A DNA stretch of 54,626 nucleotides, taken from Betaproteobacteria bacterium. Lineage in GTDB: Bacteria; Pseudomonadota; Gammaproteobacteria; Burkholderiales; SG8-39. The stretch is from NCBI GenBank assembly GCA_947466535.1, contig CANIEV010000005.1:1-54626 (forward strand), read 5' to 3'. Below, one piece after another: positions 7,978 through 15,721 of the stretch. Made by a program: the position numbers and the translations under genes. Position 1 is the first letter of the stretch. Every line of letters starts with the position of its first letter. The notes under the pieces are model-generated. The model had not been told where the DNA came from and did not search any database. It worked only from the letters and a program-made list of their open reading frames with translations.

Positions 7978-9054
7978 TTATGGCCAGAGCGGCGGTTCGT
8001 CCATCAACGAGATCTGTTCCTTCAGCTCGAGGATGCGGTCCTGCCAGTAACGCTGCGTGTTGAACCACGGAAACGCAGCGGGAAAGGCGGGGTCGTCCCA
8101 GCGGCGCGCGATCCACGCCGAGTAATGGATCAGCCGCAGCGTGCGCAGCGCCTCGATCAGGCGCAGCTCGCGCGTGTCGAACTCGAAGAAATCCTCGTAG
8201 CCGGCGAGCACGTCGGCAAGGCTGGTGCCCATGTGTTCTCGCTCCGAGGGCAGGAGCATCCACAGGTCCTGGATCGCCGGGCCCATGCGGCAGTCGTCGA
8301 AATCCACGAAGTGCGGGCCGCGCTGGTCCCGGCTTTCGCTCCAGAGCACGTTGCCCGAGTGGCAGTCACCGTGCAGGCGAATGAGCTTCACGTCGCCCGC
8401 GCGTTCGTACGAGCGCTTTACGCCATCGAGCGCGAGGTTCACTGCGGCAGTCCATGCTCCGAGCAGTTCATCCGGGATGAAGCGGTGCTTCAGCAGCCAG
8501 TCGCGCGGCTCGATGCCGAAGCTGTCGATGTCGAGCGCGGGGCGATGGGCAAAGGGGCGGATGGCCCCCACCGCATGGATGCGACCCATGAAACGGCCGA
8601 TCCACTCCAGCGTTTCGCGGTTTTCCAGTTCGGGCGGGCGGCCGCCGCGGCGCGGATAGACGGCAAAGCGGAAATCCTTGTACACCGCGAGTGTGCTGCC
8701 GTTCGCGTCGAGCGGCGCCACCACCGGGATTTCGAGTTCGGCGAGTTCCTGCACGAAACCGTGTTCCTCGAGGATCGCGGCATCGCTCCAGCGGCCGGGG
8801 CGGTAGAACTTGGTCACCACCGAGGTGTTGTCCTCCAGCCACACCTGATAGACGCGGTTTTCATAGCTGTTCAAGGCCTGAAGGCGCCCGTCGCCGCGAA
8901 AATCCACGGTATCGAGGGCATCCAGGACGGTGTCCGGCGTGAGACCGGAGTAGGGGGTATTGGCGGGAGGGGGGGCGGGGGAGCGGGCCGCTTTGGGTTG
9001 CGAATCTTGACCGCGATTCGGGTCGAACTGCGAGTCGGGCGGCTGGGTGTTCAT
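7978..9054 (-). CDS. srkA: SrkA/YihE-like stress response kinase
   Basis: A choline-kinase-fold protein. Visible are a nucleotide-binding region ending VVTKFYRPGRWSD, the catalytic loop RLHGDCHSGNVLW and the metal-binding HFVDFDDCRMGPA, followed by DLWMLLPSERE, matching the YihE/RdoA (SrkA) family, cytoplasmic Ser/Thr kinases linked to Cpx/envelope stress in E. coli. I use the ATG at 9054 (MNTQPPDSQF); the frame is open up to an ATG at 9096, and the real N-terminus is uncertain because residues 1-30 are low in complexity (Pro/Ala rich). It is divergent from the MlaF-like gene; the two share a gap of about 100 bp. Confidence 0.85.
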   Translation of the reverse strand: MNTQPPDSQFDPNRGQDSQPKAARSPAPPPANTPYSGLTPDTVLDALDTVDFRGDGRLQALNSYENRVYQVWLEDNTSVVTKFYRPGRWSDAAILEEHGFVQELAELEIPVVAPLDANGSTLAVYKDFRFAVYPRRGGRPPELENRETLEWIGRFMGRIHAVGAIRPFAHRPALDIDSFGIEPRDWLLKHRFIPDELLGAWTAAVNLALDGVKRSYERAGDVKLIRLHGDCHSGNVLWSESRDQRGPHFVDFDDCRMGPAIQDLWMLLPSEREHMGTSLADVLAGYEDFFEFDTRELRLIEALRTLRLIHYSAWIARRWDDPAFPAAFPWFNTQRYWQDRILELKEQISLMDEPPLWP

Positions 9055-9152
9055 CCATGCATTGTACGGGGCGATGCGTGTAAGATTCCCGGTCACCAGA
9101 TTTCATACTTGCCGCACGCAAGACTCCCGGGCGAAACACCATTTCCGAAGCC

Positions 9153-9965
9153 GTGAACGACACCTCCGAATACATCGTCGAGACCGAGAATCTCGCCTAT
9201 GCCTTTGGCACGCACAGCGTGCTCAAAAGCCTGTCGCTGAAGATTCCGCGCGGCAAGGTGGTGGCCATCCTCGGCCCGAGCGGTTGCGGCAAGACCACGC
9301 TGCTGCAGCTGATCGGCGGTCAGGTCGAGCCGGCTGCGGGCAGCGTTCGCGTGAACGGCCGCGTGGTGCACGAAATGGACAACGACGAGCTGTACGGAAT
9401 GCGTCGCAAGATGGGCATGATGTTCCAGGTGAGTGGCCTCTTCACCGACATGACGGTGTACGACAACATTGCCTTTGCAATCCGCGAGCACACGCAGTTG
9501 CCGGAGGCGGTGATTCGCGAGCTGGTGCTGATGAAGTTGCAGGTGGTGGGGCTTCGCAATGCGCGGCATCTGCTGCCGGCGGAACTCTCCGGAGGGATGA
9601 TGCGACGCGTGGCGCTGGCGCGCGCGATCGCAATGGACCCGATGCTCGCGATGTACGACGAGCCCTTTGCCGGCCTCGACCCGATTTCGCTCAACCAGAT
9701 TGCGGTGCTGATCCGCGAGCTGAACGATGCGCTTGGCACCACCTCGATCGTGGTGAGCTACGACCTCTCGGCATCATTGAAGCTGGCCGATTACGTCTAT
9801 GCGATCGCCAACGGAACGGTGGCGGGGCAGGGAACGCCGGAGGAGATGCTCGCCTCAGACGACCCGTTCCTGAAGCAGTTCTTCCATGCGCTGGCAGACG
9901 GGCCGATCCAGTTTCACTTCCCGGCCAAGCCGTTCAAGCTGGACCTCGGCTGGCCGGCGGCCTGA
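9153..9965 (+). CDS. MlaF/Ttg2A-like ABC transporter ATP-binding protein, without a neighbouring permease
   Basis: 270 residues. Walker A GPSGCGKTT at 41-49, Q-loop FQVSGLF (Gln92), signature LSGGM at 145-149, Walker B ending MYDEPF (Asp169, Glu170) and DPISL as in MlaF, the ATPase of the phospholipid-trafficking Mla system. Two oddities are seen. The switch (H-loop) residue is Tyr203 (IVVSYDLS) where ABC ATPases normally have histidine. No mlaE, mlaD or mlaC follows: the next gene, 19 bp away, is a convergent Bug receptor. The C-terminus ends in a FHFPAKPFKLDLGWPA tail. It may serve a transporter encoded elsewhere or another partner. No canonical Shine-Dalgarno precedes the ATG. Confidence 0.85.
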   Translation: MNDTSEYIVETENLAYAFGTHSVLKSLSLKIPRGKVVAILGPSGCGKTTLLQLIGGQVEPAAGSVRVNGRVVHEMDNDELYGMRRKMGMMFQVSGLFTDMTVYDNIAFAIREHTQLPEAVIRELVLMKLQVVGLRNARHLLPAELSGGMMRRVALARAIAMDPMLAMYDEPFAGLDPISLNQIAVLIRELNDALGTTSIVVSYDLSASLKLADYVYAIANGTVAGQGTPEEMLASDDPFLKQFFHALADGPIQFHFPAKPFKLDLGWPAA

Positions 9966-9984
9966 AACCATTGTCGGGCCGACG

Positions 9985-10959
9985 CTACTCGGCCTTGATG
10001 TTGGCGGTGCGGATCAGCTTCGACCAGCGGTCCATGTCCTTCATAAGCAGTGCGCGGAATTCTTCCGGCGAGCCGATTGCGGACACCATGCCCTGGCCGC
10101 CGAGCGTCGTGCGGATGTCTTCCATCGCTAGAATCTCGCGCGTCGCGCGGTTGAGCTGATCGACGATCGCACGCGGCGTCTGCGCCGGCAGCAACAGCGC
10201 ATACCAGAGGTCCACGTCGAAGTCCGCAAAGCCAAGCGCTTCGGCAATCGTCGGTGTATCGGGAAGCGCCGCATGCCGGCCGGGACTTGCCACAGCGATC
10301 GCACGCAGCTTTCCGCTGCGGATGTGCGGCAGCGCGGACTGCAGCGGCACGAACATGAGGTCGATGTGGCCCGCGAGCAGCGCGCCCACCACTTCCGCCG
10401 CGCCCTTGTGCGGTACATGCACCATGTCTATCGAGGCGGTGTTCTTGAGCAGTTCCATCGCGAGGTGCTGCGGCGTGCCAATGCCGGCCGAGCCGTAGTT
10501 GAGCTTTCCGGGATTCGCCCGTGCCGTGGCAACGAGTTCCTTCGGATTGCGCGCCTCGACCTTCGGATTCACCGCCAGCACCAGCGCGCCGCGTGTCACA
10601 AGGCCCACCGGCGCGAAGTCCTTCAGCGGGTCGAAGCGCAGCTTGTACAGGCTCGGGTTCATCGCAATCGTGTTGGCCACCATCAGCACGTTGTAGCCGT
10701 CGGGCGGTGCGCCTGCCACGAGTTCGGTGCCGATGTTGCCGCCCGCGCCGACGCGGTTCTCGACATACACCGGCTGGCCGAGCTTCTCGCTCATCTTCTG
10801 CGCGATCGACCGGGTGACGAGGTCGATGCCGGTGCCGGCGCTGTAGGGCAGGACGAAGCGGATAGGTTTCGATGGCCAGGCCTGCGCCGCGACGGGACCG
10901 GCAAGCGCCGAGGCGATGACGATGAGCACAAGAGCGGCAAGACGAAGGCGTGGGTTCAT
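9985..10959 (-). CDS. Bug/TctC-family periplasmic substrate-binding protein (3)
   Basis: 324 residues with signal peptide (MNPRLRLAALVLIVIASALA, cleavage near AQA) and Bug-family sequence: WPSKPIRFVLPYSAGTGID, YVENRVGAGGNIGTELVAG, PDGYNVLMV. Instead of the common PPGG loop it has YSAGTGID, suggesting a different ligand from the two receptors at 679 and 3689. It lies 22 bp after the stop of a Rieske oxygenase on the same strand, so the two are likely co-transcribed and the receptor may deliver that enzyme's substrate (inference). No TctAB genes are nearby. Confidence 0.92.
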   Translation of the reverse strand: MNPRLRLAALVLIVIASALAGPVAAQAWPSKPIRFVLPYSAGTGIDLVTRSIAQKMSEKLGQPVYVENRVGAGGNIGTELVAGAPPDGYNVLMVANTIAMNPSLYKLRFDPLKDFAPVGLVTRGALVLAVNPKVEARNPKELVATARANPGKLNYGSAGIGTPQHLAMELLKNTASIDMVHVPHKGAAEVVGALLAGHIDLMFVPLQSALPHIRSGKLRAIAVASPGRHAALPDTPTIAEALGFADFDVDLWYALLLPAQTPRAIVDQLNRATREILAMEDIRTTLGGQGMVSAIGSPEEFRALLMKDMDRWSKLIRTANIKAE

Positions 10960-10981
10960 GAAGGCTCGGGTAAAAGAGGGC

Positions 10982-12184
10982 TTAGACCGGAAATACCAGC
11001 GTGTCGCGGCTCGGCGTGCGCTCGTTGCGCGGTGCTCGCGTGCCCTCGAGTTGCTGGGCGACGAAGGCTTCGGCCAGGCGCCGGCGTATGCGCACCATGT
11101 CGCGGTCCGGGCTGAGCAGGAATTCGTTGGCGCGCGATTCGACGAGATCGCCCGCCATTGCCGCCATCGCGCGGTCTTCCGCCGCAGTCCGGAGCTGGCG
11201 CGGGCGCACCACGCGCTCGACGAGATCGCGAAGCTTCTCGCGCTGGGCGTCCGATTCGACCCGCCACGCGGCGAAGCGGAACAGGCGGGTGCGGTGGTAG
11301 TCGATCGGCACCTGGTACAACCGCGACACGTAGGCGGCGGCGGTGGGCACCGGCCGAAGCACGTTGGTGACCATGCCCGGCAGGTTGAAGCGTTCGCCGC
11401 GGATGGTCTCCAGCCGGTGGCCGTGGTCGAGATGCCGGCCTTCGCGATCCACCGAGATGCCGCGCAGGCCGTGGCCGTCGGTCTCGACGATCTCGATCAG
11501 GCGGTCTGCAAGCGGAACCGTGCTCGCGCCGGCGTCCTTGCCCGCATGCGCGCGCGCGGCGGCCGGGTCGATGTAGCGCAGCACCGATTCATGTTCCTGC
11601 GATTCGGCGTGCAGCGTGACCGCGTGATAGGTGTCGCTGCCGTCGATCACCAGCAGCCAGTTCGCATCCCATTCCTCGGTCGGAAGCGAGAAATGAATGA
11701 AGCGGTCGGGGTGAAGCAGTTCCTCCGGCAGACAGTCCTCGATGGGTGGCGCGGGAAACTTCTTCACATCCCCGAGATACGCCCAGACATAGCCGCCGAT
11801 TTCTTCGGTCGGATAAGACGTGACGCAAAGTTTGCTGTTCAGGTCGGACGCCTGCTTTTCCCACGGGATCAGCGTGCAGGAACCGTCGCCCGCGAAGCGC
11901 AGACCGTGATAGGCGCACTGGAGTTCGCCGGCGAGCACGCGGCCGGCGGAGAGTTTCACCCGGCGGTGCGGGCAGCGGTCGTTCATCACGCGCGCACGGC
12001 CCTCGCCGTCGCGCCAGATGACGAGATCCTCGTTCAGGCACTTGAGGCCCACCGGCGCGTTCGCCGGCACCTCCGGACTCTGGATGATCGGATACCAGTA
12101 GTTGCGAAGCCCGGTCTCGAGGCCCTTCGGGACGCCGCTTGCCAGCTCGGGCCAGGATTTCGATGCGGTATTCGTGTTTGCCAT
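10982..12184 (-). CDS. Rieske-type aromatic ring oxygenase, terminal oxygenase subunit (1)
   Basis: I use the ATG at 12184 (MANTNTASKS) because AAGGTGG lies five bases upstream; the frame opens further to 12214. About 400 residues. The Rieske [2Fe-2S] ligands are Cys71-x-His73 and Cys90-x2-His93 (CPHRR, CAYHG). The mononuclear iron motif is DGSDTYHAVTLH with Asp184, His187 and His192. This is the phthalate/vanillate/dicamba-type single-component oxygenase arrangement, which needs a separate reductase; none is encoded nearby. Substrate unknown. It is divergent from a second Rieske gene at 12433, with a perfect 22-bp palindrome between them, and precedes a Bug receptor. Confidence 0.92.
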   Translation of the reverse strand: MANTNTASKSWPELASGVPKGLETGLRNYWYPIIQSPEVPANAPVGLKCLNEDLVIWRDGEGRARVMNDRCPHRRVKLSAGRVLAGELQCAYHGLRFAGDGSCTLIPWEKQASDLNSKLCVTSYPTEEIGGYVWAYLGDVKKFPAPPIEDCLPEELLHPDRFIHFSLPTEEWDANWLLVIDGSDTYHAVTLHAESQEHESVLRYIDPAAARAHAGKDAGASTVPLADRLIEIVETDGHGLRGISVDREGRHLDHGHRLETIRGERFNLPGMVTNVLRPVPTAAAYVSRLYQVPIDYHRTRLFRFAAWRVESDAQREKLRDLVERVVRPRQLRTAAEDRAMAAMAGDLVESRANEFLLSPDRDMVRIRRRLAEAFVAQQLEGTRAPRNERTPSRDTLVFPV

Positions 12185-12310
12185 GATCGCCACCTTGTCA
12201 GCGCGTCGCGCCATGAAAGATTCGCCCGCTCATTGAACCGGAGCGGTGTCCCGGGCGCAAGCAGGGTGCCTTGGAGGTGCATCCACTGCCAGCCTGCATG
12301 ATAGGATAAA

Positions 12311-12332
12311 ACTGCTTAGGGTCCTAAGCAGT
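12311..12332. promoter_or_regulatory. Perfect 22-bp palindrome between divergent Rieske genes, candidate operator
   Basis: The arms ACTGCTTAGG and CCTAAGCAGT are exact reverse complements around a GT spacer. The site lies 126 bp from the start of the minus-strand Rieske gene and 100 bp from that of the plus-strand one, so a single dimeric regulator could control both. The MarR-type protein at 16518 is a candidate by proximity. The sequence is clear; the function is inference. Confidence 0.6.
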
Positions 12333-12432
12333 CAGTATTTTTTCCGCCACTCTGGCGCGCTGTCGAAGTGTTTGCACCGGACCGAGCGATGCGCGGTCGG
12401 ATTTTCCCGGAAAACCGGATGAGGAGATTGGA

Positions 12433-13548
12433 ATGTCGGCCAATCCAGCAGAAGTGAAATACATCGATGCGCGTGCCGGTTCCGGCAGGCGCGACCGGCG
12501 CAGCTGGGGCGAGCTCGAAGCCGAACTCGCCACCGGGCTTCGCAACCACTGGTATGCGCTCATTCCGTCGGACGAAGTGCCGGCGGACAAGCCGCTTGGC
12601 ATCACCCGCATGGGCGAGGACCTCGTCCTCTGGCGCGACGGCGACGGCAGGATCCGGGTGATGTCGGACAAGTGCCCGCATCGCGGTGCGAAGCTGTCGC
12701 TCGGCAAGGTGCACAGCGGCGGCCTGATGTGCTGGTACCACGGCTGGTTCTTCGAGCCCTCGGGTCAATGCACCAGCATCCCGTCCGAGGGCGGCGCCTG
12801 CGAGCTCGCGAACGAGGTGAAGGTGCGCAGCTACCCGGTCGAGGAACACGGCGGCCTGGTGTATGCGTACTTCCCCGCCGAGGGCACGCCCGAGGGCGCG
12901 GCGCCGGCCGAGCCCTGCCCGAATCCCTACGAGCTGGAGAGCCCGGAGTGGAACGGCTTCATCGTCCGCCATCACTGGAAGGGCGTGAACTGGTTCCGCG
13001 CGATGGACAACCTGATCGATCCGCTGCACGCGCCGTTCCTGCACGCGGGCACCTACACGCTCAACAAGACCACGGGCTACAAGGACCATATCGAGGTGCG
13101 CAAGAACGAGGACGGCAGCTACTTCGTCGGGCGCAAGGGGCAGGCGCTGGTGAATTTCGATTTCACCGAGTTCCACTTCCCGAACTGGTTCCGGCTGGAC
13201 ATTCCCTATCCGTGGTCGGCCGGGCCGGGCGGGCCGATGCGCATCCTCGTCACCGTCTGCCCGATCGATGCCGACTCCTGCCAGGTGTACATGGTGCGCA
13301 AGCGCAAGATCACCGGCTGGAAGTGGTGGCTCTGGGCTTTCCTCTGGCATGTGCGCCTGGAGAACAAGATGTGGCAGGTGATCGATCAGGACGAGGCGAT
13401 CCTCGCATCACAGCGGGTGGGCGAGGCGCTTACCAGCGAATACCTGGTGCAGGGTGACACGGGACTTGTCACGCTGCGCAACCTGTTCCGCGAAGCGGTG
13501 GCGAAGCAGGCAGATGCTCAACAAGACAACCCGCGGGGCGCACGATGA
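12433..13548 (+). CDS. Rieske-type aromatic ring oxygenase, terminal oxygenase subunit (2)
   Basis: 371 residues. Rieske ligands Cys81, His83, Cys100 and His103 (CPHRG, CWYHG); mononuclear iron motif DNLIDPLHAPFLH with Asp196, His199 and His204. Class as for phthalate 4,5-dioxygenase or vanillate demethylase oxygenase subunits. It shares fold and N-terminal style (TGLRNHWYALIPSDEVP) with the divergent Rieske protein but is clearly distinct. It is the first gene of the plus-strand catabolic block and overlaps the LigA-like gene by four bases (ATGA), implying translational coupling. Start supported by GAGGAGATTGGA upstream. The electron-transfer reductase is not in the window. Confidence 0.93.
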   Translation: MSANPAEVKYIDARAGSGRRDRRSWGELEAELATGLRNHWYALIPSDEVPADKPLGITRMGEDLVLWRDGDGRIRVMSDKCPHRGAKLSLGKVHSGGLMCWYHGWFFEPSGQCTSIPSEGGACELANEVKVRSYPVEEHGGLVYAYFPAEGTPEGAAPAEPCPNPYELESPEWNGFIVRHHWKGVNWFRAMDNLIDPLHAPFLHAGTYTLNKTTGYKDHIEVRKNEDGSYFVGRKGQALVNFDFTEFHFPNWFRLDIPYPWSAGPGGPMRILVTVCPIDADSCQVYMVRKRKITGWKWWLWAFLWHVRLENKMWQVIDQDEAILASQRVGEALTSEYLVQGDTGLVTLRNLFREAVAKQADAQQDNPRGAR

Positions 13549-13820
13549 GTCTGTACGGCATGCAGAAGTTCATGTTCGTCCTGAAAAAGGACAAGTCGCT
13601 GCAGGCGAAATTCAAGGAGGATGCGCAGGGTGCGCTCGGTTCCTTCCCGCTCAGCCAGCCCGAGAAGGACGCGCTTGCCGCGGGGGATCTGGCTGCGCTC
13701 TACACGATGGGCGTGCATCCGCTGCTGCTCGCCCCGTATTCGCGTTTCATGGCAATTCCCCGACCCAAATACCAGACCGCACTCGACCCGCTGAGGGGTC
13801 TGCGCGTGCTGCGTAGCTAG
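13545..13820 (+). CDS. LigA-like protein (protocatechuate 4,5-dioxygenase alpha-chain family)
   Basis: 91 residues, shorter than LigA of Sphingobium (about 139) and similar to stand-alone LigA-like domains. It has the helical pattern SLQAKFKEDAQGALGSFPLS and ALAAGDLAALYTMGVHPLLL seen in this family. LigA-type subunits cap the active site of a LigB-type catalytic subunit; the matching LigB-like gene starts 129 bp downstream. The start overlaps the stop of the Rieske gene. The gap to ligB is unusual in this otherwise tight operon because it contains a two-hairpin repeat element. Confidence 0.85.
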   Translation: MSLYGMQKFMFVLKKDKSLQAKFKEDAQGALGSFPLSQPEKDALAAGDLAALYTMGVHPLLLAPYSRFMAIPRPKYQTALDPLRGLRVLRS

Positions 13821-13828
13821 AGAGAGTT

Positions 13829-13922
13829 TGAACAAGGGGGCGATGCCCCCTTGTAGATTCCCCAATTCAGACGGAAGCTGAGATTGATTCGTTGCACGAT
13901 ATGAACCAATCGCAGCTTCCGT
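13829..13922 (+). repeat. Two-hairpin intergenic element, copy 1 (between ligA-like and ligB-like genes)
   Basis: Hairpin I is 13832-13854: ACAAGGGGGC, loop GAT, GCCCCCTTGT, a perfect ten-base-pair stem. Hairpin II is 13871-13922: outer stem ACGGAAGCT with AGCTTCCGT, a 2x2 internal loop, inner stem GATTG with CAATC and a 20-base loop. The element ends 27 bp before the ligB-like start codon. Copies 2 and 3 are at 27553 and 38371. It could be a mobile REP/MITE-like element, an RNA-processing or stability element, or a leader RNA. There is no T-run, so it is not a canonical terminator. Confidence 0.75.
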
Positions 13923-13949
13923 GAACGGAAAGAACGGAAAGAACCGACC

Positions 13950-14762
13950 ATGGGAAGTCTCGTATTCGCAGGAGCAATGAGACACGCGCCCGGTATCGCT
14001 GCGTTCACCAATGCGGCGAGCCCGGAGCAGCGCGCGAGCTTTTTCGGTGCCACCGATCAACTCAAGGCGGCGGCGGCCGCCGCGGCGCCGGATGTGATGT
14101 TGGTGATCGCACCGGATCATTTTTCCAATTTCTTCATCGACAACATGCCGCCCGCCTGCGTCACGCTGAACGAGGCATACCCGGGGCCGGTGGAAGACTG
14201 GCTGGGCATTTCGAAAGTATCGATCAAGGGCGCGCCGGATCTTGCACGCTCGATTCTCAAGCATGCGTTTGACGCGGGCATCGAACCCGCGTTCTCCGAG
14301 GACGCGGCGCTCGAGCACGGTGTGATCGTGCCGCTCAATCTTGTCACGCCCGGATTCGGCGTTCCGATCGTCTGGATCATGCAGAACTGCCAGGTGCCAC
14401 CGCTGCTGTCGCTCGCGCGCTGCCACGCCTTCGGTCGCGCGATCCGCAAGGCGATCGACGCGAGTTCGCTGCGCGTGGGCGTGCTCGGCACCGGCGGACT
14501 CTCGCATGCGCCGGGTGCGGCGGAGGCCGATCGGCTGGATGAGGAGTTCGATCGCGATTTCCTCGGGCGTCTGGATCGCAATGCGGTCGACGAAATTCTT
14601 TCCATGCCGAATGCGCGGCTCGATGCCGCAGGTTTCGGAAGTTGGGAAATACGCCAGTGGGTGACCGCTTTGGGCGTGGCGCACGACCGCAAGCCGCGCA
14701 CGCTCGCCTACGAAGCGGTGGTCGAGTGGGACACCGGCTGCGCAGTCGCGATCTACGAGTGA
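13950..14762 (+). CDS. LigB-like class III extradiol ring-cleavage dioxygenase catalytic subunit
   Basis: 270 residues. By comparison with LigB, the iron ligands His12 (MRHAPG), His57 (APDHFSN) and Glu233 (WEIRQW) and the catalytic base His186 (GGLSHAPG) are all present, so an active Fe(II) extradiol dioxygenase is expected. It would open a catechol-type ring using O2, with the LigA-like protein as partner. Substrate could be protocatechuate, gallate, an aminophenol or another catechol derivative; sequence alone does not tell. The start is preceded by two tandem GAACGGAAA units, giving a GGAAAG Shine-Dalgarno-like site. Confidence 0.92.
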   Translation: MGSLVFAGAMRHAPGIAAFTNAASPEQRASFFGATDQLKAAAAAAAPDVMLVIAPDHFSNFFIDNMPPACVTLNEAYPGPVEDWLGISKVSIKGAPDLARSILKHAFDAGIEPAFSEDAALEHGVIVPLNLVTPGFGVPIVWIMQNCQVPPLLSLARCHAFGRAIRKAIDASSLRVGVLGTGGLSHAPGAAEADRLDEEFDRDFLGRLDRNAVDEILSMPNARLDAAGFGSWEIRQWVTALGVAHDRKPRTLAYEAVVEWDTGCAVAIYE

Positions 14763-14807
14763 CGCGAGCGAATAAATGAGCGGAAAACTGAGCGGATAAC
14801 TTAGCGA

Positions 14808-15719
14808 ATGCCTGCCGATTCCGGGAAGTCGCTTCGAACCGTCACGCTCGCGCTCGGCCTGCGCTCCACCGCGCAGAGCCTGGGCGTCATCGGGCGTGAG
14901 CTGGGTGTCTTCGCGCGGCACGGGCTCGACCTGTGCATCGTACGCGAGGAAACCGCCGGGCCGGACGGTGCGCGCGGACTGCTCTCGGGCGAATTCCAGT
15001 TCGCCGAATTCGGCTCGGTGCCTATCGTGCAGGCGGGCATCGAGGGGCAGGATCCCTTGATTCTCCTCGCGGCGGAACCGGTGTCGGCGCTCTACATCCT
15101 CGGCAATCGCGATACCGATTCCCCGGCCAGGCTCGAGGGCGGCGCGATCGGCGTGCTGTCGCAGGCGGGACAGACCGGCTTTTCCGCGCAGAAGATGCTC
15201 GAACGTTGGGGCCTCGCCGGCAAGGTCGCGCTAATGCCGCTCGGCACCTATCCGAAGATCTACGCCGCGCTCGGCGCGGGCGAGATCGCGGGCGGCGTGC
15301 TCACCGCGGACTACCGACTCGCGGGTGAGATCGCGCACGGCTTCGTGCAGCTCGCCGATCTTGGCGAGGAATTCAAGTACCAGGGCCCGGTGGTGGCCAC
15401 GACCAAACGGCTTCGCGACAGCGATCCCGAGCTTGTGGCTGCGGTGGTGCGCGCCTATATGGAATCCATCCGCGTGTTCAAGACCGAGGCGGCGCAGGTG
15501 GTGCCGGTGCTCAAGCGCCATCTCGGTTTCGTGGACGACGCACAGGCGGCGGCGATCCAGGCCTTCTACGCCGTGCGCTTTCGCGACTTTCCGCTCGCCT
15601 CCGACGAAGGCATTGCGCGAGTGATCGCCTCCTTCGAAGCCACGCATCCCGGCGCGGCAAAACTCAAACCGTCCGATGTGCACGATCCGTCCTTCGTGCG
15701 CGCGGAAAGGGGAATCTGA
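14808..15719 (+). CDS. NMT1/SsuA-like substrate-binding protein without signal peptide
   Basis: 303 residues resembling the NMT1/ThiY-like periplasmic binding fold: TVTLALGLRSTAQSLGVIGR, ELGVFARHGLDL, LLSGEFQFAEFGSVPIVQ and later GIGVLSQAGQTGF-like sequence. Unusually, the N-terminus (MPADSGKSLRTVTLAL) has no signal peptide and no lipobox, and there is no SsuBC-type permease or ATPase pair beside it. It may be a cytoplasmic protein using the fold for ligand sensing or enzymatic purposes. It lies between ligB-like and SDR genes and ends two bases before the SDR start, so it belongs to the same operon. Family call moderate, role unknown. Confidence 0.8.
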   Translation: MPADSGKSLRTVTLALGLRSTAQSLGVIGRELGVFARHGLDLCIVREETAGPDGARGLLSGEFQFAEFGSVPIVQAGIEGQDPLILLAAEPVSALYILGNRDTDSPARLEGGAIGVLSQAGQTGFSAQKMLERWGLAGKVALMPLGTYPKIYAALGAGEIAGGVLTADYRLAGEIAHGFVQLADLGEEFKYQGPVVATTKRLRDSDPELVAAVVRAYMESIRVFKTEAAQVVPVLKRHLGFVDDAQAAAIQAFYAVRFRDFPLASDEGIARVIASFEATHPGAAKLKPSDVHDPSFVRAERGI

Positions 15720-15721
15720 CC

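Noticed and set aside
13829-13854. G/C hairpin as an ordinary terminator between ligA-like and ligB-like genes
   Set aside because: No T-run follows the stem (TTGTAGATTCCCC), and the same hairpin occurs upstream of genes elsewhere as part of a larger element.
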